Shown piece after piece: positions 22,850 to 33,399 of a stretch of DNA of 64,000 bases (positions are counted from its first letter, which is position 1; every line of letters begins with the position of its first letter). Below the pieces are notes generated by a model. It saw only the letters and a program-made list of their open reading frames with translations. It was not told the DNA's origin and ran no database searches. Source of the stretch: Phocoena phocoena (lineage: Eukaryota; Chordata; Mammalia; Artiodactyla; Phocoenidae). A program made the position numbers and the translations under genes. The DNA is taken from NCBI RefSeq assembly GCF_963924675.1, contig NC_089232.1:29648842-29712841 (forward strand). The letters are read 5' to 3'.

Positions 22850-23752
22850 ATGAAAAGGCAGAGGGCTGTGTGCCAGATGAAGGAACAAGATAAAACCCCA
22901 GAAAAACAACTAAATGAAGTGGAGACAGGCAACCTTCAAGAAAAAGAATTCAGAATAATGATAGTGAGGATGATCCAGGACCTCGGAAAAAGAATGGAGG
23001 CAAAGATCGAGAAGATGCAAGAAATGTTTAACAAATACCTAGAAGGATTAAAGAACAAACAAACAGAGATGAACAATACAATAACGGAAATGAAAACTAC
23101 ACTGGAAGGAATCAATGGCAGAATAACTGAGGCAGAAGAATGGATAAGTGACCTGGAAGACAGAATGGTGGAATTCATTGCTTTGGAACAGAATAAAGAA
23201 AAAAGAATGAAAAGAAATGAAGACAGCCTACGAGACCTCTGAGACAACATTAAACACAGCAACATTCATATTATAGGGGTCCCAGAAGAAGAGAGGGAGA
23301 AAGGACCAGAGAAAATATTTGAAGAGATTATAGTCAAAAATTTCCCTAACATGGGAAAGGAAATAGCCACCCAGGTCCAGGAAGCACAGCGAGTCCCATA
23401 CAGGATAAACCCAAGGAGAAACATGCCAAAACACATAGTAATCAAATTGGCAAAAATTAAACACAAAGAAAAACTATTGAAAGCAGCAAGGGAAAAACGA
23501 CAAATAACATACAAGGGCACTCCCATAAGGATAACAGCTGATTTCTCAGCAGAAGCTCTACAAGCCAGAAGGGAGTGGCATGATATACTTAAAGTGATGA
23601 AAAGGAAGAACCTACAACCAATATTACTCTACCCAGCAAGGATCTCATTCAGATTCGATGGAGAAATCAAAAGCTTTACAGACAAGCAAAGGCTAAGAGA
23701 ATTCAGCACCACCAAACCAGTTCTACAACAAATGCTAAAGGAACTTCTCTAA
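22850..23752 (+). pseudogene. L1 ORF1 (RNA-binding chaperone), one in-frame stop
   Basis: This corresponds to a 300-codon ORF1p. Residues 1-130 are rich in Glu/Lys/Gln/Met and contain the coiled-coil trimerisation region. The second part carries the RNA-recognition and C-terminal domains, including AREKRQITYKG and ADFSAE blocks and a basic 'LYPARISFRFDGEIKSF' end. The frame is continuous except for one TGA at 23,240-23,242. The likely ancestral codon is CGA, so this looks like a methyl-CpG transition. ORF1p normally coats L1 RNA in cytoplasmic particles. This copy would yield only the N-terminal coiled coil. Confidence 0.9.
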
Positions 23753-23804
23753 GTGGGAAACACAAGAGAAGAAAAGGATCTACAAAAGCAAAACAATTAA
23801 GAAA

Positions 23805-26800
23805 ATGGTCATAGGATCATACATCTCAATAATTACCTTAACATGAATGGATTAATGCTCCAACCAAAAGATACAGGCTTGCTGAATGGATACGAAAACA
23901 AGATCCATATATATGCTGTCTACAAGAGACCCACTTCAGGCCTAGGGAAACATACAGACCGAAAGTGAGGGGATGGAAAAAGATATTCCATGAAAATAGA
24001 AATCAAAAGAAAGCTGGAGTAGCTATACTCATATCAGATAAAATAGACTTTAAAATAAAGAATGTTACAAGAGACAAGGAAGGACACTACACAATGATCA
24101 AGGGATCAATCCAAGAAGAAGATAGAACAATTATAAATATATATGCACCCAACATAGGAGCACCTCAATACATAAGTCAACAGCTAACAGCTATAAAAGA
24201 GGAAATCAACAGTAACACAATAGTAGTGGGGGACTTTACCACCTCACTTACACCAATGGATAGATCAGCCAAAATGAAAATAAATAAGGAAAGAGCAGCT
24301 TTAAGTGACACAATAGACCAGATAGATTTAATTGATATTTATAGGACATTCCATCCAAAAACAGCAGATTACACTTTCTTCTCAAGTGCGCATGGAATAT
24401 TCTCCAGGATAGATCACATCTTGGGTCACAAATCAAGCCTCAGTAAATTTTAGAAAATTGAAATCATATCAAGCATCTTTTCTGACCACAACGCTGTGAG
24501 ATTAAAAATGAATTACAGGGGGAAAAAACGTAAAAATCACAAACACATGGAGGCTAAACAATACGTTACTAAATAACCAAGAGATCACTTAAGAAATCAA
24601 AGAGGTAATCAAAAAATACCTAGAGACAAATGACAATGAAAACACGACGATCCAAAACATATGGGATGCAGCAAAAGTAGTTCTAAGAGGGAAGTTCATA
24701 TCTATACAAGCCTACCTCAAGAAACAAGAAAAATCTCAAGTGAACAATCTAACCTCACACCTAAAGGAACTAGAGAAAGAAGAAAAAACAAACCCCAAAG
24801 TTAGCAGAAGGAAAGAAATCAGAAAGATCAGAGCAGAAATAAATGAAATAGAAACAAAGAAAGCAATAGCAAAGATCAATAAAACTAAAAGCTGGTTCTT
24901 TGAGAAGATAAACAAAATTGATAAACCCTTAGACAGACTCATCAAGAAAAAGAGGGAGAGGACTCAAATCAATAAAATTAGAAATGAAAAAGGAGAAGTT
25001 ACAACAGACACCGAAGAAATACAAAGCATCCTAAGAGACTACTACAAGCTGCTCTATGCCATAAAATTGACAACCTGGAAGAAATGGACAAATTCTTAGA
25101 AAGGTATAAACTTCCAAGACTGAACCAGGAAGAAACAGAAAATATGAACAGACCAATCACAAGTAATGAAATTGAAACTGTGATTAAAAATCTTCCAACA
25201 AGCAAAAGTCCAGGACCAGATGGTTTCACAGGTGAATTCTGTCAAACAATTAGAGAGGAGCTAACACCCATCCTTCTCAAACTCTTCCAAAAAATTGCAG
25301 AGGAAGGAACACTCCCAAACTCATTCTATGAGGGCACTATCACCCTGACACCAAAACAAGACAAAGATACTACAAAAAAAATAAAATTACAGACCAATAT
25401 CACTGATGAATATAGATGCAAAAATCCTCAACAAAATACTAGCAAACAGAATCCAACAACACATTAAAAGGATTATACACCATGATCAAGTGGGATTTAT
25501 CCCAGGGTTCAAGGATTCTTCCATATAGGCAAATCAATCAATGTGATACACCATATTAACAAATTGAAGGAAAAAGAACATATAATCATCTCAATAGATG
25601 CAGAAAAAGCTTTTGACAAAACTCAACACCCATTTATGATAAAAACTTTCCAGAAAGTGGGCATAGAGGGAACCTACCTCAACATACTAGAGGCCATATA
25701 CAATAAACCCACAGAAAACATTATTCTCAATGGTGAAAAACTGAAATCATTTCCTCTAAGATCACGAAAAAGACAAGAATGTCCACTCTCACCACTATTA
25801 TTCAACATAGTTTTGGAAGTCCTAGCCAGAGCAATCAGAGAAGAAAAAGAAATAAAAGGAATACAAATTGGAAAGGAAGAAGTAAAACTGTCACTGTTTG
25901 CAGATGACATGGTACTATACATAGAGAATCCTAAAAATGCCACCAGAAAACTACTAGAGCTAATCAATGAATTTGGTAAAGTTGCAGGATACAAAATTAA
26001 TGCACAGAAATCTCTTGCATTCCTATACACTAATGATGAAAAATCTGAAAGAGAAATTATGGAAACACTCCCATTTACCATTGCAACAAAAAGAATAAAA
26101 TACTTAGGAATAAACCTACCTAGGGAAACAAAAGACCTGTATGCAGAAAACTATAAGACATTGATGAAAGCAATTAAAGATAATACCAACGGATGGAGAG
26201 ATATACCATGTTCTTGGATTGGAAGAATCAATATTGTGAAAATGACTCTACTACCCAAAGCAATCTACAGATTCAATGCAACCCCAAATGACCAACGGCA
26301 TTTTTTACGGAACTAGAACAAATCATCTTAAAATTTGTATGGAGACACAAAAGACCCCGAATAGCCAAAGCAGTCTTGAGGGAAAAAAATGGAGCTGGAG
26401 GAATCAGACTCCCTGACTTCAGACCATAATACAAACTACAGTAATCAAGACAATATGGTACTGGCACAAAAACAGAAATGTAGATCAATGGAACAAGATA
26501 GAAAGCCCAGAGATAAACTCTCGCACCTATGGTCAACTAATCTATGACAAAGTAGGCAAATATATACAGTGGAGAAAATACAGTCTCTTCAATAAGTGGT
26601 GCTGGGAAAACTGGACAGCTACATGTAAAAGAATGAAATTAGAACACTCCCTAACACCATACACAAAAATAGACTCAAAATGGATTAAAGACCTAAATGT
26701 AAGACCGGACACTATAAATATCTTAGAGGAAAACATAGGCAGAACACTCTAACACATAAATCACAGCAAGATCCGTTTTGACCCGCCTCCTAGAGAAATG

Positions 26801-27610
26801 GATATAAAACAAAAATAAACAAATGGGACCTAATGAAACTTAAACGCTTTTGCACAGCAAAGGAAACCATAAACAAGATGAAAAGACAACCTCAGAATGG
26901 GAGAAAATATTTGCAAATGAAGCAACTGACAAAGGATTAATCTCCAAAATTTATAAGCAGCTCATGCAGCTCAATATCAAAAAAACAAACAACCCAATCC
27001 AAAAATGGGCAGAAGACCTAAGTAGACATTTCTCCAAAGAAGATATACAGATTGCCAACAAACACATGGAAGAATGCTCAACATCACTAATCATTAGAGA
27101 AATGCAAATCAAAACTACAATGAGGTATCACTTCACACCAGTTCAGAATGGTCATCATCAAAAAATCTACAAACAATAAATGCTGGAGAGGGTGTGGAGA
27201 AAAGGGAACACTCTTGCACTGCTGGTGGGAATGTAAACTGATACAGCCACTATGGAGAACAGTATGGAGGTTCCTTAAAAAACTAAAAATAGAATTACCA
27301 TATGACCCAGCAATCCCACTACTGGGCATATACCCTGAGAAAACCATAATTCAAAAAGAGCCACGTACCACAATGTTCTTTGCAGCTCTATTTACAATAG
27401 CCAGGGCATGGAAGCAACCTAAGTGTCCATTGACAGATGAATGGATAAAGAAGATGTGGCACATATATACAATGGAATATTATACTCAGCCATAAAAGGA
27501 AACAAAATTGAGTTATTTGTAGTGAGGTGGCTGGACCTAGAGACTGTCATACAGAGTGAAGTAAGTCAGAAAGAGAAAAATTCCTTATGCTAACACATAT
27601 ATATTGAATC
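23805..27610 (+). pseudogene. L1 ORF2 (endonuclease-reverse transcriptase), multiply broken
   Basis: The endonuclease region (about 23,850-24,500) retains the QETHF block, GDF (followed by T, not the usual N), SRIDHILG and SDHNA. A TAG interrupts it at 24,451-24,453. The register shifts near 24,505, again near 25,060, near 25,380 and near 25,505. A TAA lies at 24,590-24,592. The reverse-transcriptase core (25,543-26,316) retains [10 protein letters not shown] and the catalytic FADD at 25,897-25,908. Its QGCPLSP-type motif reads QECPLSP. The C-terminal Cys-rich domain is at 27,148-27,495 (CWRGCGEKG...HCWWEC). The protein normally nicks DNA and reverse-transcribes L1 RNA. It cannot be made here. 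Confidence 0.9.
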
Positions 27611-27954
27611 TTAAAAAAAAAAAAAAAAGGTTCTGAAGCACCTAGGGGCAGGACAGGAATAAAGACGCAGATGTAGAGAATGGACTTGAGGACATGGGGA
27701 AGGGGGAGGGTAAGCTGGGACGAAGTGAGAGAGTGACATGGACTTACATATACTACCAAATGTAAAATCTATAGCTAGAGGGAAGCAGCCGCATAGCACA
27801 GGGAGATCAGCTCGGTGCTTTGTGACCACCTAGAGGGGTGGATTAGGGAGGGTGGGAGGGAGATGCAAGTAGGAGGGGATATGGGGATATGTATAGTTGA
27901 TTTACTTTGTTATAAAGCAGTTACTAACACACCATTGTAAAGCAATTATACTCC

Positions 27955-27960
27955 AATAAA
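27955..27960 (+). promoter_or_regulatory. L1 polyadenylation signal AATAAA
   Basis: The canonical hexamer lies 8-12 bases before the L1 3' end. The encoded A tail is very short and is followed by an 11-base G run. Confidence 0.75.
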
Positions 27961-27983
27961 GATGTTTTAAAAGGGGGGGGGGG

Positions 27984-28120
27984 AGGTAACAGGTATGAAA
28001 ATAAGAGAAAATCTAAGAAGTTATGCCACTTTCTTAAGGGATGGGACTTATTTTCTGTGGTACCTAGAGGTGGAACTCAAACCAGAGGGCTCCAAGGGGA
28101 TCTATTTTAATTCAAAATGA
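27984..28120 (+). mobile_element. L3/CR1 LINE fragment, right part
   Basis: The continuation of the L3/CR1 element across the L1 insertion. 'aggtatgaaaataagagaaaatctaag', 'cttaagggatgggacttattttctgtgg' and 'ggtggaactcaaaccagag' follow the order expected downstream of the left part. This supports a precise L1 insertion. Confidence 0.5.
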
Positions 28121-30035
28121 AGAAGAAATCTTTCACCCTCCCAGTGGTCCTGAAATGGGATGAATTTACGGGGAGTATTCTGAGATTCCTGCCCTGAGAT
28201 GTAACTGAGCATAGCCTCAACATGTCTTTTAAGGTCTCTTTTGGCCCTCAAGAGACTGTACCCCTTGAATGGGAAGTGAGGTAGGTATGGGATCATGGAA
28301 AGTAGAGAGATAACTCCACTTTCTCACCCAGCCCTCTCACCTCCATCCAAGCCACAACTGCAGAAAGAAACCTGGGCAGTTAGAATTCTGCCTCCATCTT
28401 GGAAAACTCAAAATCCTGCTGATAAAGGAGAGGACCCTGAGTCCTTGCCAGGCAATTCATCCCATCTCACAACTCACTAAACAACAACATAACCAAAGAA
28501 AAGTCTGTAATTACATCAGTAGTCCTTCTCACAATCAATACAATCTTACAGTTGAGGAAATGTCATGTTTTCTGGGCTCTTGTACCAGTTCTCAGAAAAA
28601 GATAAAGCACCAGTGTCCCATTCATCACAGAGCCTAGTTCCACCTGATCATGAAGAAGGAAGGTCCCTACCCGTTCCCCCCTCCCTGGAGTACTTTGCAC
28701 CCATTCCCTCAGGAAACCCAGTCCTGGGGGGGAGGCATGGGGGAACACCTTTCCCAAAATGAGACAGAGCTCCTGACCTCAGGGATGGCTCAGTTCTCTG
28801 CCTTCCTCTTGTCAGGGCCCAGCCTTGATATTCGTGTGGGGAGGGGTCAGACAAGTGACACAGATTAATGAAAGGGTGGACAGCCCAAGCAGGATCAGGA
28901 CCTATTACAGGTTCTAGGGAACAGAGGGCCCTTGGGTACAGAGGGGTTCCAAGAGAGGGTGCAGGATGTGGGGTGGAGCAGACAACACATCCTTCCTGGA
29001 ATGGACTTGAAGTCACAGATTTGTACGTTTCAGTCCTACACATGGCATCCCCCACTATCACCAACTTTAAGGGAATTTCCATCTCCTCTTTGCCCCTCGG
29101 CTCACCCTCCACCCCTGCCCAGTCTCCAGGATGGGTGGGAAGGGAACCTTGGAAATTCCCTTTTCAGGAACATGGGGGTGACCCAGAGAGCAGGGGGTGG
29201 TGGAAACAAAGGGAATACTGAAAACTGAGAAGGACCCCTTGGCTTCCTGCCTCCACTTTCATCCTCAGCCAGGGCATCCTCTGAAAGGAGGAAGGATTCA
29301 CCAGACCCACTGGCAGGTGCTGAATTTTCCCAAGGCCTCATGCCCACACTCCTCCAGTCCCCCATCCAGCCCATCCCACTGGGGAGTCAGAAGGCCCAGC
29401 CGACAGCTGGGTTGTGCAATCAGCAGCCCAGATGTGGCTGGGACTCTGGCTTGCGGCAGCTGCCTCTGTCATCACCCAGGGCCTATGGCCTTTATTTCAC
29501 CCTTGAGCTGTATTCTAGCAACATTCCTGTCCCTATCCCAGACGGGCCCCACCCTGGCCACCATCCTCCTCCAGCAACTCCAGAGAACACTTAACAGCTG
29601 AGAATCACAGGCCCAGCTCAGCCATACAATGCTTACTATGTTGTCCCACCAATGGGGAGGACCTTACCCTCCCTGGGCCTCAATAGATGCGTACTAATGC
29701 TTGAGCCCTAAGTTCTCTCCAGAGTTTCTTCATCATTTCTGACGCCCTTGAGTTTAATGATGCATTTCTTTGCTCCCCACAGGAACTTGGATAAAATATA
29801 AAACCTCTTTTATTGCCCTTGGGTATTCTAACCAGGACAAGGTCACATCCCATTCAGCAGCTACCATGGCCACTGTTTTCATGAAGCCTTGGGTGTGGTC
29901 AATTTTCAGGCAATGCCATTGATCTTTGGCTTCAGAATTGGCAGTCAATCAGACTTACAATAATCTCAGCCTACTCTCTGCTTCACACAGGACTGCCTGG
30001 CTCAGAGGACATGCACTGTAGTTAATTGCTAAATG
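28121..30035. other. Unique non-coding DNA, nothing recognised
   Basis: No gene or young repeat is recognised. The open frames (up to 154 codons, minus, 28,648-29,112) are Pro/Ser-rich without domains and overlap on both strands. Confidence 0.45.
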
Positions 30036-30039
30036 GAAA

Positions 30040-30165
30040 AATGAAATAAAGATTCAGAGAGATAGCTACCTGGGGTCACACAACAAACTAACGGCTGACA
30101 TAGGGTGAAGGCCCGGGTGTCGGGCCTTGGAATCAGATTCCTTTCCCCTGCACCATACCCTCTGA
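30040..30165 (-). mobile_element. MIR SINE fragment, reverse orientation
   Basis: 'agattcagagagatagctacctggggtcacacaacaaactaacggctgac' followed by 'ggaatcagattcc' matches the left part of a reverse-complemented MIR, including the degraded tRNA-like end. It directly abuts the triplet array at 30,176. Confidence 0.55.
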
Positions 30166-30175
30166 ATTCATAATT

Positions 30176-30640
30176 GTGATGGTGGTGATGATGGAGGGAC
30201 TGATGGTGATGAAGGTGGTGGTAACGATGGCAGTGACTGTGGTGATTGTGTTGGTGATGGTGGCGATGATGGTGATCGTGGTGGTGATGATGGTGGTGGT
30301 TGCAACGATGGTAGTATTGATGCCAGTGATGGTGGTACCGGTGGTGAGAGTGGTGGTGATGAAGGTGGTGGCAATGATGGCAGTGACTGTGGTGATAGTG
30401 GTGGTGATGGTGGAGATGTGTTAATGGTGGTGGTGATGGTGTTGGTTGCCATGAGGGCAGTATTGATGAAAGTAATGGTGATGGTGGAGATGATGTGGTT
30501 AAGGTGGTGATAGTGGTGATGATGGCAGTAAAGGTGATGATGTGGTAATGATGACAGTGGTTGTAGTAGTGATGATGGCGCTGAGGGTGGAAATGGTGGT
30601 GATGATGGTGGTAATGATGGTGAAAATGCCTTGATGTGAT
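30176..30640. repeat. Imperfect GGT/GAT trinucleotide array
   Basis: About 465 bp of interspersed GGT, GAT, GTG and ATG triplets with a loose higher-order period (for example 'ggtgatgatggtggtggt' variants). The 'gatggcagtgactgtggtga' phrase recurs near 30,225 and 30,375. The plus frames read Val/Met-rich and the minus frame reads His-rich, an artefact of the triplet period. It begins at the end of a MIR. Confidence 0.9.
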
Positions 30641-31439
30641 AATAAAGATGAATTCCCCTTCTCTCAAAGGATTCTCTTTAGGAATGCATAGCACATTCCA
30701 ATAATTTCAACTCTGATCTTCAACTTCGGAATGATTCAGGATCTGAGCCCTTACTCTAATCTTTCTTCAGCAGCAGAAATTAAGCCTCCTGAGGCAGCCA
30801 TGAGAATATGCTGTTCAGAATTGCTGCTTTGATGAGCATATGGAAAGACGGCTCCAGCTGCTGCCCTTCTGGATCCACCACAGTGTTTCCCGTGCTTCCC
30901 AGGGCTACTCCAGGCAATGACAGAGCACAGCAGGGCTACTAATGCTGGTCCATTCCTGGAGAGGCAGGACTCTTCAGCCACGTGAATTTGATTCAGGGGC
31001 TCCCATCTTCCCCACGGCTGACTTTCTTGGAACTGTACTGCTGTCTCAGACTCCTTCTCCCCAGCCCTCCTTCCTTCCCTCCCTCCTTCACAGGGGGCAG
31101 ACATGCACTGCCCTCTGAAGGCTCCCCCTTGCTCCCCTTGCTTCATCTCCTTTATCCCGGGAAGGTGTTCCTCCTTTATCCTTCACAGGTGTTTCCCCTG
31201 GTAAATCTCTTTTGTGTCTTTTCACGTCTTGTTCTATGCTTTTCAGAAGACCCAGGGGAGCAGACCTGAGTGATCAAGCTGGGTAATACCATTCTGGCAA
31301 AAATAAAATTTTAAAAACTAGATAAAACATTTTTTAAAATGAGATGGATCTTCTTCTCTGACTTTCAGACTGCCACTGAGAACGATTCCAGGCTGGGATG
31401 TGTTGTATGCTTTGAGAAATAAAGTAAAGTTTGCCTTTA

Positions 31440-32110
31440 GAGGATTAAATCCTTGCTAAGGACTTGAAATAGACTGGAAGAAGGGAGGAAGGTGAAGGAA
31501 CCACAGAGCAAAGACTTTGAGACAGGAATAAACTTGATATGTTCCGGGAATGACTAGGATGGAGGAGAGGATTCAAAGAAGAGGCGAAGCTGAAGCTGAA
31601 AGGAGGAAGAAATGAGGGAAAGACGTGGAAGCCAAGGAGAGGACATGGGATTTGATGACACAAATAAAAGGTGACACGTAGGACTCTCGGTCAGGTGGGA
31701 AGTGCATTACAAACTGGCTGGGCAAGGAGGGCTCACAGGGAAGAGACCATCTGGAGGCGGCTGGGGTCATCCAGCCAAGCAGCAATGAAAGTGAGATTGA
31801 AATGGTGAATGCAGCATCAACACAAGAGATGGGCTGAGCAAGAGTGAATCTGTCTTGTCATCTCACTGGATTTGTCCCCTGAAGAGGAGGTGAGGCAGTG
31901 AGCCTCGGGCTTCCAGTCTGGCAAGTAGACTTGTGGTACTTCTGACAGAAACAAGATGGTTGAAAGGAGTTATGCTCTGGAGGGAAGATTATGAATTGCT
32001 TTTGGTCATGTTTTTCCAGTAGTCATGTCCACCAGGGACTTGGAAATGTGGGCCTCAAGCTTAGAAACGAGGCTTTGGACCAGGATGTGGACTTAGAAGG
32101 TGAAGAATCA
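31440..32110. repeat. Possible ancient repeat, family B-like
   Basis: Purine-rich text with phrases such as 'ggaagccaaggagaggacatgggattt' and 'gacagaaacaagatgg' recalls the copies at 16,340 and 44,390. Similarity is loose and part of it may be simple purine bias. Confidence 0.25.
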
Positions 32111-32114
32111 AAGG

Positions 32115-33165
32115 AGCTGTCCTCCAAGGGTGATCGAGGGTGTGTGACAGATGCTGTGAGGGAAAAAGCAGACCTTGGGAACTACCCACAGTGGTGGAGG
32201 GAAGGACGGAGTGGAGCACAATAGAGAGGGAGATGGAAGTAGGAAGAGAGAAAATCAGAGGGTCCCCTATAACCAGGGGAGTCCTGGAGGCTGGATCATC
32301 CAGCCTGAGGGGGGTCCCATGTTGGCCCTGAAGGGAAGTGGGGATGGGCATCTGGGGATTTCTCATAACCTCAGAGAAGCCCTCCTCTAGAGGCAGGCCA
32401 AAACAGAGGGGTGACATTCTGGCAGTGCTCGGGTTGGCTGTCCCTGCCACAGGGGCGGCCTCCCACAGGCTGCTTCTGTGGTCCAGTGGACACGTCATTT
32501 CCCTGGGGTCAGTGCCGGGGTGGCAGCAGCCTCCTTGTGAGATGGTGGTGCTGACATCTGCTTCCCTTGAACAGGGGCTAGGAAAACAGATGACCTCAGG
32601 CTGAAAGCTCTTAGAAGCATTGCTCAGAAGAGGACGGAAAGGACTAGGCTAAAAATACACACAGACCCAAATTCCCTACCTCTCCAGATAAATTCCAGGT
32701 AGAGCGTCCTACAAACATGTCTGATGCAGGCCCCTGCAATTGGCTGTCCCCTCACCAGCCTTATTCATCATGCTTGTCTCTGGCCTGTGCACCTGCCCTC
32801 CACCTAGGCTGGCTCCTCTCTATCTCCGGGGCAGGAAGGGTTCATTCCTACCTCCTGCCTGTGCGTACGTACCCTCTTCCACCTGAGGCACCTTCTTTAT
32901 CCACTGGGTCTATCTCCACCTGTCCAGGACTCATCTCACAGACCCCCTCGAACCTTCTCCTCCCAGGAGCTTCCCAGGCCACCCATGCCAGGACTGAACT
33001 TCCCACTTCTGAGTCCCCTAAACCAAGAACCTGAACCATACAACCGACCGTCAGATGGTCTGTCTTTCCCTCAGCTTCTGAAGGTTAGACGGATCTCTTA
33101 CAGCCATAATGGTATCTTCTTAATGGAGGTGGGAACAAGAAGGGACTCCTAATGTTTTCCTTTTC
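32115..33165. other. Unique non-coding DNA
   Basis: No gene is recognised. The segment around 32,790-33,000 is pyrimidine-rich and may be a very degraded LINE fragment. The 105-codon frame there is not convincing. Confidence 0.4.
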
Positions 33166-33169
33166 TTCT

Positions 33170-33245
33170 ACCTTCTAAAGCACTCAGTCTAAAATTAGGC
33201 ACACGTAAGTACTTAATAAATGTTAATGATCAATTGAATAAATAG
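33170..33245 (+). mobile_element. L2-like LINE 3' end
   Basis: 'aattaggcacacgtaagtacttaataaatgttaatg' ending in a GAATAAATAGAA tail matches the terminal shape of L2 elements. Confidence 0.45.
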
Positions 33246-33352
33246 AATAGCTTAGTTCATTTGAATATACTCAGCTTACTAGCAATAGAAAAGGGGGTAA
33301 AGAATGTGGAGGGTTTGGAGGCTAATGGGGAAGGACGGGGAGCCTTACCGCA

Positions 33353-33392
33353 GTGTGTGTGTGCACGCACACGTGTGTGTGCACATGTGCGT
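33353..33392. repeat. 40-bp strictly alternating purine-pyrimidine tract
   Basis: Every position alternates purine and pyrimidine across 40 bp, mixing GT, GC, AC and GT again. It is partly self-complementary (GTGTGTGCAC...GTGTGTGCAC). Such tracts are the strongest natural Z-DNA formers. Confidence 0.9.
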
Positions 33393-33399
33393 CTGTGCT

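Larger units (their letters stand above)
20927..27972 (+). mobile_element. Near full-length, inactive LINE-1 (cetartiodactyl type)
   Basis: All parts of an L1 are present in order: a GC-rich 5' region (about 1.9 kb), ORF1, ORF2, a 3' UTR and a polyadenylation signal AATAAA at 27,955-27,960. A candidate 12-bp target duplication AAAAGGGAGGTA is at 20,915-20,926 and reappears at 27,969-27,988 with its G run expanded to 11. The 5' target reads TT|AAAA, the classic L1 endonuclease site. A 16-base A run lies inside the 3' UTR at about 27,612. Both ORFs are broken, so it is not mobile. It inserted into an L3/CR1 LINE that resumes at 27,984. Confidence 0.93.

Noticed and set aside
27612..27627. A 16-base A run as the true L1 3' end
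   Set aside because: L1 3' UTR text with a poly-A signal continues for about 350 bp and ends at the candidate target duplication, so the run is internal.
30029..30694. A 221-codon His-rich minus-strand frame and Val/Met-rich plus frames
   Set aside because: They arise from the GGT/GAT triplet array, which keeps all frames open. There is no start context, domain or splice support.
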